Shown: positions 37,577 through 47,179 of the stretch, one piece after another | Position numbering within the stretch: the stretch's first letter is position 1 | Layout of the letters: each line of letters opens with the position of its first letter | Assembly (NCBI GenBank): GCA_947501625.1 | Contig: CANMWN010000002.1 | Location: 434,001 to 498,000 of the forward strand | From: an uncultured Flavobacteriaceae bacterium | Lineage (GTDB): Bacteria > Bacteroidota > Bacteroidia > Flavobacteriales > Flavobacteriaceae | DNA length: 64,000 nucleotides | Reading direction: 5' to 3' | Program-made: the position numbers and the translations under genes | Notes under the pieces: generated by a model | What the model was told of the DNA's origin: nothing | The model's database searches: none | The model's input: only the letters and a program-made list of their open reading frames with translations

Positions 37577-38647
37577 ATGGCTAGTAATACTAATAACCGT
37601 CTTTTAGTATTTTTAAAAGATAAACGTAAAAAAAATTATTTTAAAATTTTTAAAGAAGTAATAATCTTATGGATTTCTCGTAAAGAAATACCTTTTTATT
37701 ATTTCAAACATTTGTATAAAAAGGAAATAACTAATTATAAAGATTATCTTACAACTAAAGAATGCGCAAAAATACAATTCAATCCCGATTATCATAAGAG
37801 TGAATTAGTTAGTATCATTGCTAATAAGTTATCTTTTTCTCTTTACTGTAGCAATAACAATATTCCTGTTCCAGAATTAATTAGTTATAACTTATCTTCA
37901 AACTTTTTCTTTAATTCAAAAGTATATCCTTGTAGTAACATTTCAGATTTAAGAAATTTTTTCAATATCGTTTTTGAAAAATCGTCTCATAGTACTGTTT
38001 TTGTAAAACCGTTAGATTCTTTTGGTGGGAATGGTTGCTACAAAATATCCAAAGAATCTTTAGAAGATAATCTTACAGAAGCTGCAAATTTCATTCTCAA
38101 TAATAGTTGTATTCATGAAGAAGTAGTAAAACAACATGAAGAGATAAACAGCATTCATCCTAAATGTATTAATACAGTACGCGCAGAAACTTATATTGAT
38201 AAGAAAGGAGAAGTTCATCTTGTTTCAGCTTTGATGAGGTTTGGGGTTGGGAATAGTTATATTGATAATTCGCATGCAGGAGGTTTCTTTGTAAGTATTG
38301 ATTTAGATAAAGGTACATTGAAAGAAAAAGGGCAAACTTTTATGGAGTTTGGTGGTTATGATATATATGCTCACCCAGATTCTGGAATAAAATTTAAAGA
38401 TTTTAAAATTCCATATTTTAAAGAATTATGTGACTTGATTCTCAAAGCAACCTCTTTTATTCCTGATAGGTATATAGGTTGGGATATTGCAATATCTAAC
38501 AAAGGTCCTGTGATAATAGAAGCCAATGAGCGGACTAATGTATATGGTGCTAATATTGCCTATGGAGGTTATCGAAAACATCCATTATTTAAAGAAATTT
38601 TAGAAGAAACAAAAAAAACAAATCTCAAAAAATCTCATCATATTTAG
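37577..38647 (+). CDS. Sugar-transfer-associated ATP-grasp protein
   Basis: 356 residues. The fold fits the ATPgrasp_ST family: FVKPLDSFGGNGCYKIS (nucleotide-binding lysine and glycine loop, about residues 143-160), HEEVVKQHEEINSIHP near 182, then VRAETYIDK, and the metal-binding end GPVIIEANERTNVYGANI near 315. ATP-grasp enzymes form carboxylate-amine or carboxylate-thiol bonds; members of this subfamily often lie in surface polysaccharide clusters. Here no glycosyltransferase or polysaccharide gene is nearby. It starts 57 bases after purL. TACATTTG at 37531-37538 could be a -7 box, with a TTG 25 nt upstream, slightly too far. Confidence 0.8.
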   Translation: MASNTNNRLLVFLKDKRKKNYFKIFKEVIILWISRKEIPFYYFKHLYKKEITNYKDYLTTKECAKIQFNPDYHKSELVSIIANKLSFSLYCSNNNIPVPELISYNLSSNFFFNSKVYPCSNISDLRNFFNIVFEKSSHSTVFVKPLDSFGGNGCYKISKESLEDNLTEAANFILNNSCIHEEVVKQHEEINSIHPKCINTVRAETYIDKKGEVHLVSALMRFGVGNSYIDNSHAGGFFVSIDLDKGTLKEKGQTFMEFGGYDIYAHPDSGIKFKDFKIPYFKELCDLILKATSFIPDRYIGWDIAISNKGPVIIEANERTNVYGANIAYGGYRKHPLFKEILEETKKTNLKKSHHI

Positions 38648-38726
38648 TTATACTCGTTATATACCTTATTCAAATTTGTAAAACCTTTATTATTTTGTAA
38701 TTTGCAGTTCTTATAAACTATTATTT

Positions 38727-40499
38727 ATGTCGATTGAAATTACAAGATTATTTGATTTCCCTTATTACCAACTAGAAAAATATAATTTAGATGCTGCCTT
38801 TGCTTCAAAAAAGAATGGAGAATGGATTAAAACATCTACTCAAGAATATCTTGATAAAGCAAATGCAGTAAGTAGAGCTTTAGTAAGTCTAGGAGTTAAA
38901 AAAAATGATAAAATTGCTGTAATTTCTTCAACCAATAGAACCGAATGGAATATCATAGATATTGGTGTTTTACAAGTTGGTGCACAAAATGTGCCTATTT
39001 ACCCAACAATTTCTGCTGAAGATTATGAATATGTCTTAAATCATAGCGAATCAATCTATTGTTTTGTTTCTGACGAAGAAGTGTTAGCAAAAGTTAAAAA
39101 AGTAATAAAGAATACTAAACTTAAAGAAGTATATTCATTTGATCATATTGATGGCTGCAAACATTATTCCGAACTCTTTAAACTTGGAGAAGACAAAAGC
39201 CTTCAAGAAGAAGTAGAAAAACGAAAAGACAATGTGAAACCTGAAGAATTAGCTACAATTATATATACTTCTGGAACAACTGGAAAGCCTAAAGGCGTAA
39301 TGCTATCACATAAAAACATTACTACCAATGCCCTTGAAGCTTCACACAGATTACCAAAAATGGGAAGTGGAACAAGAGTGTTAAGTTTCTTACCTATCTG
39401 TCATATTTTTGAGCGCGTACTTATCTATATTTATCAGTATGCAGGTGTTAATGTTTATTTCGCTGAAGGTATAGATAAAATCGGTGATAACGCCAAAGAA
39501 ATCAAACCTAATTTAATGAGTGTCGTTCCAAGATTACTCGAAAAAGTATTTGATAAAATAATGGCGAAGGCTGAAGATTTATCAGGAATAAAAAAAGCAT
39601 TGTTTTATTGGGCTGTTAATTTGGGTGAACAATGGGAGCCGTATGGGAAAAATGGAAGTTGGTATGAATTTAAATTAAAAATCGCTAATAAAATAATATT
39701 CAGTAAATGGAGAGAAGCTCTTGGTGGTGAATTGACAACTATGGTTTCAGGTAGTGCTCCTCTACAGCCAAGATTATCAAGAATTTTTACTGCTGCAAAT
39801 ATGCAAATTATGCAGGGATATGGACTTACTGAAACTTCTCCTGTGGTATCCGTTGAGATGTATGAAAATAATCTTTATAAGATTGGATCGGTTGGAAAAC
39901 CTATCAACAATGTTGAAGTAAAAATTGCAGACGACGGTGAGATTTTAATTAAAGGTCCAAATGTAATGATGGGTTATTATAAAGATGCTGAAAAAACAGC
40001 AAGCGTAATGACTGGCGACTATTTTCACACAGGTGATAAAGGAAAAGTTGATGATGATGGCTTTTTGCATATTACGGGAAGAAAAAAAGAAATGTTCAAA
40101 ACTTCTGGAGGTAAATATGTGATACCAACACTTTTGGAAGGTGAATTAAAGCAATCTCGTTTTATAGAGCAAGTAATGGTAGTAGGCGAAGGAGAGAAAA
40201 TGCCTGCAGCAATAATTCAACCAAATTTTGAATTTCTTTTGGATTGGATTGAACGAAAAGAGAAAAAAGTTGGGAAAACTAATACAGAAATTGTTAATTC
40301 CGAAATCATTATCAAAAGAATTCAAAAAGAAGTAGATAAATGCAATCAAAAATTTGGAAAATGGGAGCAAATCAAACGATTTGAACTTACTCCAGATGTT
40401 TGGTCAATTGATGGTGGACACCTTACTCCTACTATGAAAATGAAACGAAATATTATTAAAGAAATTTACAAAGATTTATACAACAAAATTTATTGCTAA
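38727..40499 (+). CDS. Long-chain fatty-acid--CoA ligase (AMP-dependent synthetase)
   Basis: 590 residues. ANL superfamily motifs are present in order: the P-loop-like TIIYTSGTTGKPKGVMLSH near residue 180, the adenine motif QGYGLTETSPVVS near 370, the hinge region GDYFHTGDKGKVDDDGFLHITGRKKEM near 430, and a C-terminal lysine region. The length and the FLPICHIFERV motif fit long-chain acyl-CoA synthetases of the FAA1/FadD15 type. It activates fatty acids as acyl-CoA, probably at the inner membrane face. Confidence 0.93.
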   Translation: MSIEITRLFDFPYYQLEKYNLDAAFASKKNGEWIKTSTQEYLDKANAVSRALVSLGVKKNDKIAVISSTNRTEWNIIDIGVLQVGAQNVPIYPTISAEDYEYVLNHSESIYCFVSDEEVLAKVKKVIKNTKLKEVYSFDHIDGCKHYSELFKLGEDKSLQEEVEKRKDNVKPEELATIIYTSGTTGKPKGVMLSHKNITTNALEASHRLPKMGSGTRVLSFLPICHIFERVLIYIYQYAGVNVYFAEGIDKIGDNAKEIKPNLMSVVPRLLEKVFDKIMAKAEDLSGIKKALFYWAVNLGEQWEPYGKNGSWYEFKLKIANKIIFSKWREALGGELTTMVSGSAPLQPRLSRIFTAANMQIMQGYGLTETSPVVSVEMYENNLYKIGSVGKPINNVEVKIADDGEILIKGPNVMMGYYKDAEKTASVMTGDYFHTGDKGKVDDDGFLHITGRKKEMFKTSGGKYVIPTLLEGELKQSRFIEQVMVVGEGEKMPAAIIQPNFEFLLDWIERKEKKVGKTNTEIVNSEIIIKRIQKEVDKCNQKFGKWEQIKRFELTPDVWSIDGGHLTPTMKMKRNIIKEIYKDLYNKIYC

Positions 40500-40534
40500 T
40501 CCGTATTTTTGTTATAAATAATTACTGCTAATTA

Positions 40535-42238
40535 ATGGAGCACTTTATAGTATCAGCAAGAAAATACAGGCCTCAAACATTTAATGATGTTATAGGGCAG
40601 AAAGCGATAACTAATACGCTTGAAAATGCTATAAAAAACAATCACTTAGCCCAAGCATTATTATTTACTGGTCCAAGAGGTGTTGGTAAAACAACTTGCG
40701 CAAGGATACTAGCAAAGAAAATCAATCAAGAATCAATTGAAAATGCAAGTGAGGATGAAGATTTTGCTTTTAATATTTTTGAACTTGATGCTGCTTCAAA
40801 CAATTCAGTTGATGACATTCGTAACTTAACAGATCAAGTACGTATTCCTCCACAAATTGGAAAATATAAAGTCTATATAATTGATGAGGTTCATATGCTA
40901 TCACAATCGGCATTTAATGCATTTCTAAAAACTTTAGAAGAACCTCCTGCGCATGCTATATTTATATTAGCAACTACTGAAAAGCATAAAATAATTCCAA
41001 CGATACTTTCTAGATGTCAAATATTTGATTTTAAAAGAATTACTGTTGTTGATGTAAAAAATTACTTGAAGACTATTGCTAAAAAAGAAGGTGTAGTTGC
41101 AGATGATGATGCGCTGCATATTATCGCTCAAAAAGCAGATGGAGCAATGCGTGATGCATTATCAATATTTGATAGAGTCGTGAGTTTTTCTGGAAGTAAT
41201 TTAACTAGGCAAGCAGTAACTGAAAATTTGAATGTTCTAGATTATGAAGAATATTTTAACATTACAGATTTATTACTTGAAAATAATATACCACAAACTC
41301 TAGTTCAATTTAACAGCATATTATCTAAAGGTTTTGATGGTCACCACTTCATAAGTGGCTTAGCATCTCATTTTAGAGATTTATTGGTTGCTAAAGATAA
41401 TTCTACAGTGGCTTTATTAGAAGTTGGTGATAATGCAAAGAAAAGGTATATAGAGCAGTCGCAAAAAGCATCAATGAATTTTTTATTAAAGGGAATAGAC
41501 AAAGCAAATGATTGTGACTTAAAATATAAATCAAGTAAAAATCAACGGTTGCTTGTTGAACTCGCCTTGATGCAAATAGCCTCTATCACTTTTGATGGAG
41601 AAAAAAAAAATGACAAAAACTTCATAATACCTGCTAAATTCTTCAAAAATCATATTGTTGAAGAAAAAATTGATGTTGTTAATTATATTGAACCAAAAAA
41701 AGAAAAAAAAGAAGAATTGGCTACTGTTGAAGAGCCTTTACTAACTCCTTCTCCAATTCAACTTACCAAAACAACAACTAGAAAAAGAAATTCTCAACTT
41801 TCCTTAAAAAGTATAGAACGCCAAAAAGAAATCAATAATATAGATGTTGAAATTATTGATTATAGCACAATGCCTCAAGAAACATTTACTGAGGTTCAAG
41901 TATTAAAAGAATGGAAAGCATATGTTAAGAAGTTGTATGACGAAGGGAAAAAAAGCATCGCTTCAATTGTAGATGCAGATACTCCAAAATTGGATGGTAA
42001 TAATATAAAAGTAACACTTCCTAGTTCATATATGCAATCTCAGCTTGAAAGAGAAAAGCCCAAAATTTTAAAATCAATAAGAGAGAAACTAAATAACTAT
42101 AGTATAAATTTATTGATTGATGTCAATGAAGTTGCGCAAAAGAAGTATGCGTATACTCCTCAAGAAAAATATGAAAAATTAAAGGAGAAAAATCCTTTCT
42201 TGGCTGAATTTCGTAAAAAACTAGATTTAGATATTTAA
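40535..42238 (+). CDS. dnaX: DNA polymerase III subunit gamma/tau
   Basis: 567 residues. It is the clamp-loader ATPase: Walker A LFTGPRGVGKTTCARILA near residue 47, Walker B VYIIDEVHMLS near 114, and the SRC motif LSRCQIF near 160. The usual four-cysteine zinc module between Walker A and B is missing; the gap is only filled by an acidic stretch (ESIENASEDEDFAF). The C-terminal third (about 370-567) is Lys/Glu-rich tau-like sequence. It ends with a 4-base overlap with the convergent antiporter gene. Confidence 0.97.
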   Translation: MEHFIVSARKYRPQTFNDVIGQKAITNTLENAIKNNHLAQALLFTGPRGVGKTTCARILAKKINQESIENASEDEDFAFNIFELDAASNNSVDDIRNLTDQVRIPPQIGKYKVYIIDEVHMLSQSAFNAFLKTLEEPPAHAIFILATTEKHKIIPTILSRCQIFDFKRITVVDVKNYLKTIAKKEGVVADDDALHIIAQKADGAMRDALSIFDRVVSFSGSNLTRQAVTENLNVLDYEEYFNITDLLLENNIPQTLVQFNSILSKGFDGHHFISGLASHFRDLLVAKDNSTVALLEVGDNAKKRYIEQSQKASMNFLLKGIDKANDCDLKYKSSKNQRLLVELALMQIASITFDGEKKNDKNFIIPAKFFKNHIVEEKIDVVNYIEPKKEKKEELATVEEPLLTPSPIQLTKTTTRKRNSQLSLKSIERQKEINNIDVEIIDYSTMPQETFTEVQVLKEWKAYVKKLYDEGKKSIASIVDADTPKLDGNNIKVTLPSSYMQSQLEREKPKILKSIREKLNNYSINLLIDVNEVAQKKYAYTPQEKYEKLKEKNPFLAEFRKKLDLDI

Positions 42239-44052
42239 AATTTTATTTCTTTCCCTAAATATACAAACTTACAATTCTCTTTAGGTTTTCCACTTGATTC
42301 AAATTCAGGAATTAAGTATATATCTACTCCATTTTTTACAAATAATGGTATTGATTTTATTTCACTAAATATTTTTGTTAACTTATCTTCATAGTCCTTC
42401 TCGCTTGTAACTTCAACTTCATATATTTCAGGATTATCTCTATATGCTTCACTCAAGTTGATATAATCATCTTTGGGAGTTAAAAACACTTCATCGTTTT
42501 CTACATTTTCTGTTAATTCTTGAGATGAAGGTAATCTGTATGATCCGTGTTCTCCAAAAGTACTTGACAAGTTATTATAAACATGTTTATTTACCGATTC
42601 ACTTCCTGTCATTGCCAGTAAATAACCTACATCATTCAACTCAATATTATCCGATAAATCATTTTCATAAACATCTAAATTTATAGCCTCTAAATTACTT
42701 TCAATAGCTTTTTCTATATAATTCTTATTTGTATCAATTAATACAACTCTTTTCCCATGTTCCTGTAAATAACTAGCTATAAACCTACTAGCACTTGAAG
42801 CTCCAACAATTAATATAGAATTTGAAGTTTGTAAAAACACTTTAACTAATTTCGCAAATAACCTTGCAGTTGTAGCATTTAATAATACTGTCCCAAGAAC
42901 TATCATGAAAACCAAAGGTGTAATATACTCTGCACCTTCAACACCTTGCCTTATTAACTTACTTCCAAATAAAGATGCTATACCTGCTGCAACAATACCC
43001 CTAGGACCTACCCAACTTATAAATAATTTCTCATTCAATTTTAAATTTGACTTATAGGCACTTAAAAATACTGCCAGTGGTCTAATTACAAATACTACCA
43101 AAGCAAAAAGAGCTGCTGTTTTCCAAGTAAATAGCAATTGTAAATCACTCATATTAATATTAGCAGACAATAAAATAAAAAGAATCGAAATTAATAAAAC
43201 ACTTAATGACTCTTTAAAATAAAGTAACTCTTTTAAATTATTAATTTTACTATTACCCAAAACCATTCCCATAACAACAACTGCTAATAAACCAGATTCA
43301 TGGGCAAAAATTTCAGATTCAACAAAGACTAATAAAACTACCGATAATGAAACTACATTCAATAAATAATGTGGTATCATTTTTTTATTAATCAAATACG
43401 CTAAAGCATGAGCGAAGGTAAATCCAAAAGTTGTCCCAAATAATATTATTTTCCCAAACTCCATCAATGCTGTTTTAGTGAATCCTCCTCCTCCTCCAAC
43501 GCTAATAAACTCGAAAACTAAAACGGCAACGAGTGCACCAATAGGATCAATCAATATTCCTTCCCATTTTAAAACTGTTGAAACATCTCTCTTTAATGGA
43601 ATATTACGTAAAATAGGCGTAATCACAGTTGGTCCAGTCACAATAATCAAAGCAGAAAACAAAAAAGAAAGTTCCCAACTTAGATTAAAAATAAAATGTG
43701 AGGCTAAACCAGCAGCAAAAAAAGTAACCGTTGAGCCCAAAGTAATTAATTTAGTAATTACTGGACCAACATTTTTTATTTCATCTCTTTTTAAAGTTAA
43801 TCCTCCTTCAAAAAGAATAATACTTATGGCCAATGACACAAAATAATACAAGCCTTCTCCAGGAAACAACCCTTTTTTACCGTTCCATATTGGTTCAATC
43901 CATTTGGAACCATCATCGGTTAAATAAGTTGCTGCAATAGGACCAACTAATAATCCTATTAAAATTAAAGGTAATATTGCTGGTATTTTAAATTTCCAAG
44001 CAACCCATTGAGCCAATATTCCTAAAATTATTATTCCTGCTAACTCTAACAT
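42235..44052 (-). CDS. CPA1-type Na+/H+ antiporter with C-terminal TrkA-N domain
   Basis: 605 residues. The first ~400 residues form 12-13 membrane helices of the cation:proton antiporter family (GPTVITPIL near residue 143 and DPIGALVAVLVFEF near 170, the ion-site aspartate motif). The rest is a cytoplasmic TrkA-N/RCK-like Rossmann domain starting SILIVGASSASRF near 410, followed by a smaller C-terminal part. RCK domains usually bind nucleotides or ions to gate transport. The ion (Na+ or K+) cannot be decided. It is transcribed alone, divergent from miaE. Confidence 0.92.
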   Translation of the reverse strand: MLELAGIIILGILAQWVAWKFKIPAILPLILIGLLVGPIAATYLTDDGSKWIEPIWNGKKGLFPGEGLYYFVSLAISIILFEGGLTLKRDEIKNVGPVITKLITLGSTVTFFAAGLASHFIFNLSWELSFLFSALIIVTGPTVITPILRNIPLKRDVSTVLKWEGILIDPIGALVAVLVFEFISVGGGGGFTKTALMEFGKIILFGTTFGFTFAHALAYLINKKMIPHYLLNVVSLSVVLLVFVESEIFAHESGLLAVVVMGMVLGNSKINNLKELLYFKESLSVLLISILFILLSANINMSDLQLLFTWKTAALFALVVFVIRPLAVFLSAYKSNLKLNEKLFISWVGPRGIVAAGIASLFGSKLIRQGVEGAEYITPLVFMIVLGTVLLNATTARLFAKLVKVFLQTSNSILIVGASSASRFIASYLQEHGKRVVLIDTNKNYIEKAIESNLEAINLDVYENDLSDNIELNDVGYLLAMTGSESVNKHVYNNLSSTFGEHGSYRLPSSQELTENVENDEVFLTPKDDYINLSEAYRDNPEIYEVEVTSEKDYEDKLTKIFSEIKSIPLFVKNGVDIYLIPEFESSGKPKENCKFVYLGKEIKF

Positions 44053-44185
44053 ATTGTTGAATTTAGATTAGAAAGTAAATTTAAGAATGTTTATGATTAT
44101 TAAAAATATTATCAAGGTTTTCTTCATTAAACTTTTCTAACTATTACTTTTTTAATACTATTGTCTTATAATATTATTGCAAAAA

Positions 44186-44767
44186 ATGCTTGGATTAAAA
44201 TTTGAAACCGAAACTTCATGGGCTGAAATAGCTAAAGATAACTTAGAACAAATTCTTACTGATCATGCTTTTGCTGAACAAAAAGCATCTGCTAATGCTA
44301 TTTCAATTACTATCAATTATTCTGAAGAAACTGAGCTTGTTTCTAAAATGTTAGAAATAGCCATTGAGGAATTGGAACATTTTCAAATGGTTCATCAACT
44401 AATGACTAAAAGAGGTTTGACTCTTGGGCAAGCGCAAAAAAATGATTATGCTTTAAGATTGCAGCAATTTTTTCCAAAAACAACTAATAGAACTAAAGCC
44501 CTAATTCAACGTTTACTAGTTGCTGCACTTATTGAAGCAAGAAGCTGTGAGCGATTCAAGGTCTTTTCAGAAAATATTGAAGATAAAGAATTATCAGAAT
44601 TTTATAAAGAATTGATGATTTCAGAAGCCAATCACTATACTATTTTCTTAAATTTTGCAAGACAATACCAAGACAAAGAAATAGTCAATAAAAAATGGCA
44701 GGATTTATTGACTTTTGAAGCCGAATTAATGCGAAACAGAGGTAAAACTGCTAAAGTCCATGGATAA
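44186..44767 (+). CDS. miaE: tRNA-(ms2io6A)-hydroxylase
   Basis: 193 residues from the ATG at 44186 (the frame extends three codons upstream to a TTG at 44177). The ferritin-like diiron motifs of MiaE are visible: EELEHFQMVHQLM (ExxH, about residue 68), EARSCERFKVF (near 117) and ISEANHYTIFLNFA (ExxH, near 150). The enzyme hydroxylates the isopentenyl group of the modified A37 in tRNAs using oxygen. Its stop overlaps the DUF4268 start (TAATG), so they share an mRNA. Confidence 0.93.
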   Translation: MLGLKFETETSWAEIAKDNLEQILTDHAFAEQKASANAISITINYSEETELVSKMLEIAIEELEHFQMVHQLMTKRGLTLGQAQKNDYALRLQQFFPKTTNRTKALIQRLLVAALIEARSCERFKVFSENIEDKELSEFYKELMISEANHYTIFLNFARQYQDKEIVNKKWQDLLTFEAELMRNRGKTAKVHG

Positions 44768-45204
44768 TGTTTAGCAAAGAAGAGTCTGTAAAATTGCGTA
44801 AAGAATTTTGGATTTCATTTGGAAAATCGTTTCCAAAAAAATGGATATTATACAATACTAAAATCAAAGGATTCAGTTTTAAATTTGTTGCTGATAGGAA
44901 AAAAGCAATGGTTACTCTTGATATTGAACATCCTGATGAAATTGCTAATGAATTGCTATATGACCAACTTGTTGCTTTCAAAAACATCTTAACATCAGAT
45001 TATATTCCAGAGGTAATTTTTGACGACAATTATCAATTAGAAAGTGGAAAATGTATCCATAGAATATATGTATTACACGATGAGAAGTTTAGCATTCATA
45101 ACAAAAATACTTGGAAATCTTGTTACGAGTTCTTTGTTAAAGAAATGACACAATTTGAATTATTTTTCACTGAATATGAGGATATTATAAAAAATGTAAT
45201 ATAA
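44767..45204 (+). CDS. DUF4268 domain protein
   Basis: 145 residues, cytoplasmic. It matches DUF4268: RKEFWISFGKSFP at the N-terminus, then GFSFKFVADRKKAMVTLDIEH and a C-terminal FVKEMTQFELFFTEYEDI helix. DUF4268 often forms the C-terminal part of longer nuclease-like proteins, but here it is free-standing and no catalytic motif is evident. The function is unknown. It is translationally coupled to miaE by a one-base stop/start overlap. Confidence 0.85.
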   Translation: MFSKEESVKLRKEFWISFGKSFPKKWILYNTKIKGFSFKFVADRKKAMVTLDIEHPDEIANELLYDQLVAFKNILTSDYIPEVIFDDNYQLESGKCIHRIYVLHDEKFSIHNKNTWKSCYEFFVKEMTQFELFFTEYEDIIKNVI

Positions 45205-45236
45205 AAAATGCCCACAAAATTGTGAGCATTTTAATA
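45203..45236. terminator. Hairpin terminator between DUF4268 and DUF4870 genes
   Basis: Inverted repeat AAATGCCCACAA / TTGTGAGCATTT with a two-base centre and one mismatch that becomes a G-U pair in the minus-strand transcript. Runs of A on the left and T on the right let it serve both converging genes. Confidence 0.8.
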
Positions 45237-45254
45237 ATTCAAATATAACTACTA

Positions 45255-45593
45255 TTATCTAATAAAAGCGATACTAAATGGATAACTAGGTTCTTGATTA
45301 TTGCTTGCTTTTATAGCATTGATAATTGGAAATATAAAATAGAATATTCCGATTATAAAGAAGCCTAATAATCCTAATCCAAAAAATAAGATTAGTGGAA
45401 TACAGATAAGGACGTATAAAAACATTGTAATTCTAAAATTCAATATAGATTTTCCATGTTCATCCATATCTTGTACTTGATCTTTATTTGTTACCCATAA
45501 AATTAGAGGAACTATAAATCCGCCAATAAGTGTAACTAAATCTAATAATTGACTTAAATGAGTCAAAACGAGTAACTGTTTATTTTCTTTCAT
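45255..45593 (-). CDS. DUF4870 small membrane protein
   Basis: 112 residues from the ATG at 45593. The open frame begins about 100 bases further upstream (overlapping the mnmE promoter), but the DUF4870 fold starts at MKENKQLLVLTHLSQLLDL. The family pattern is clear: GGFIVPLILWVTNKDQVQDMDEHGKSILNF near residues 23-52, followed by two hydrophobic helices (about 55-85) and a short polar tail. The function is unknown; Tic20-like membrane proteins are distantly similar. Confidence 0.88.
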   Translation of the reverse strand: MKENKQLLVLTHLSQLLDLVTLIGGFIVPLILWVTNKDQVQDMDEHGKSILNFRITMFLYVLICIPLILFFGLGLLGFFIIGIFYFIFPIINAIKASNNQEPSYPFSIAFIR

Positions 45594-45659
45594 AATTGTA
45601 AAGTTTAAGTTGGTTGTGTATATATATGACGAGTAAAACTCTATTTTGTTACAGTATAC

Positions 45660-45692
45660 TTGAGATTGTAAGAAAATTTGAATGTATATTTG
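45660..45692 (+). promoter_or_regulatory. Bacteroidota primary-sigma promoter for mnmE
   Basis: TATATTTG at 45685-45692 is a full match to TAnnTTTG. A TTG at 45660-45662 lies 22 nt upstream (another at 45666-45668 is 16 nt away). Transcription would start near 45699, which supports the mnmE start codon at 45711. Confidence 0.65.
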
Positions 45693-45710
45693 CAATCAAA
45701 TTTATTTACT

Positions 45711-47099
45711 TTGAATCAAACAGAAGATACTATTATCGCTTTAGCAACACCTTCAGGTGTTGGTGCAATTTCAGTTATTAGGCTTTCAGGTGATGATGCC
45801 ATAAATATTGTTTCAAAACACTTTCAATCGAAGTTTGGCTCTAAAGATTTAACAAAAGTAAAATCTCATACAATTCATCTAGGAAACATTATTGATAATA
45901 ATAGAATTATTGACGAAGTATTAGTTTCGGTCTTTAAGAACCCTCACTCCTACACTGGCGAAAATGTTGTTGAAATTAACTGTCATGGCTCAGTTTATAT
46001 ACAACAAGAAATACTGCAATTGTTTTTGAAAAATGGTTGTAGAATGGCAACTAATGGAGAATATACTTTAAGAGCGTTTACCAATGGCAAGCTAGATTTA
46101 TCACAGGCTGAAGCCGTTGCTGACCTTATTGCTTCAGATTCTAAAGCATCTCATCAAATTGCTTTACAACAAATGCGTGGTGGTTTTTCATCTGAAATTG
46201 AGTATTTAAGACATGAATTGCTGAATTTTGCAAGTTTGATTGAACTAGAACTCGACTTTTCTGAAGAAGATGTTGAGTTTGCCGATAGAGATGAATTTAA
46301 TACACTTGTAAACAAGATATCAAATGTTCTAAAGAGATTAATTGACTCATTTGCTCTTGGAAATGTCTTTAAAAATGGAATTCCAGTGGCTATTGTAGGT
46401 GAACCAAATGTTGGAAAATCAACCTTATTGAATGTTTTACTCAACGAAGAAAAAGCTATAGTATCAAACATTGCTGGTACAACAAGAGATGCGATTGAAG
46501 ATGAAATTTCTATAAATGGAGTAACATTTAGATTTATTGATACTGCAGGAATTAGAGACACTCAAGATGTTGTTGAAAGTATTGGGATAAAAAAAACTTA
46601 TGAAAAAATTGAACAAGCACAATTGGTTATTCAATTGTTGAATGCCGAAAATTTTGATAAAAAGTTATATGCTGATGAAATTACTTCGTTAAAAAACAAG
46701 TATCCAAATAAAAAGATTGTTACGCTACTTAATAAGTCTGATTTACTTACTGGCAGGGAAACAAATCAATTAAATAACAACAACTCAAATCTCATTTTGC
46801 TTTCAGCCAAAAACAAAATTGGAATTAGTAAATTAACCAATCAATTAACTGATTTAGTGAATATTGGGGTGTTAAGCAACAACCAAAATATTGTAAGTAA
46901 TAGCCGTCATTTTGAATCTCTAACTAACGCTTTAACATCCATCAAAGAAGTTCAAAAAGGAATAGACAACAATTTAAGTTCCGATTTAATTGCAATTGAT
47001 ATCCGGCAAGCACTTTTTCATTTAGGTGAAATCACTGGTGCTGTAACAACCGATGACTTATTAGGCAATATTTTTGCTAATTTCTGTATTGGAAAATAG
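45711..47099 (+). CDS. mnmE: tRNA uridine-5-carboxymethylaminomethyl(34) synthesis GTPase
   Basis: 462 residues from a TTG at 45711, giving the usual N-terminus just before DTIIALATPSGVG. The open frame begins at another TTG (45678), but that codon lies before the promoter's -7 box, so it cannot be in the mRNA. MnmE, with MnmG, modifies wobble U34. An N-terminal folate-binding domain (about 1-115) precedes a helical domain into which the G domain is inserted (about 215-375): GEPNVGKST, the switch region GTTRDAIED and NKSD. The C-terminal catalytic motif is CIGK. Confidence 0.96.
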   Translation: MNQTEDTIIALATPSGVGAISVIRLSGDDAINIVSKHFQSKFGSKDLTKVKSHTIHLGNIIDNNRIIDEVLVSVFKNPHSYTGENVVEINCHGSVYIQQEILQLFLKNGCRMATNGEYTLRAFTNGKLDLSQAEAVADLIASDSKASHQIALQQMRGGFSSEIEYLRHELLNFASLIELELDFSEEDVEFADRDEFNTLVNKISNVLKRLIDSFALGNVFKNGIPVAIVGEPNVGKSTLLNVLLNEEKAIVSNIAGTTRDAIEDEISINGVTFRFIDTAGIRDTQDVVESIGIKKTYEKIEQAQLVIQLLNAENFDKKLYADEITSLKNKYPNKKIVTLLNKSDLLTGRETNQLNNNNSNLILLSAKNKIGISKLTNQLTDLVNIGVLSNNQNIVSNSRHFESLTNALTSIKEVQKGIDNNLSSDLIAIDIRQALFHLGEITGAVTTDDLLGNIFANFCIGK

Positions 47100-47179
47100 A
47101 ATTTCACTTCCATCTTTTATTTTTTAAATAATTGCTACTACTGATTTTATTGACAATTTCAATAAATCAATATTTTTAT

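Noticed and set aside
43478..43846. 122-codon open frame on the plus strand inside the antiporter gene
   Set aside because: It is antisense to conserved membrane helices of the antiporter and has no homology-like features; a shadow frame.
46154..46561. 135-codon minus-strand open frame inside mnmE
   Set aside because: Antisense to the MnmE G domain; low-complexity Ser-rich translation typical of a shadow frame.
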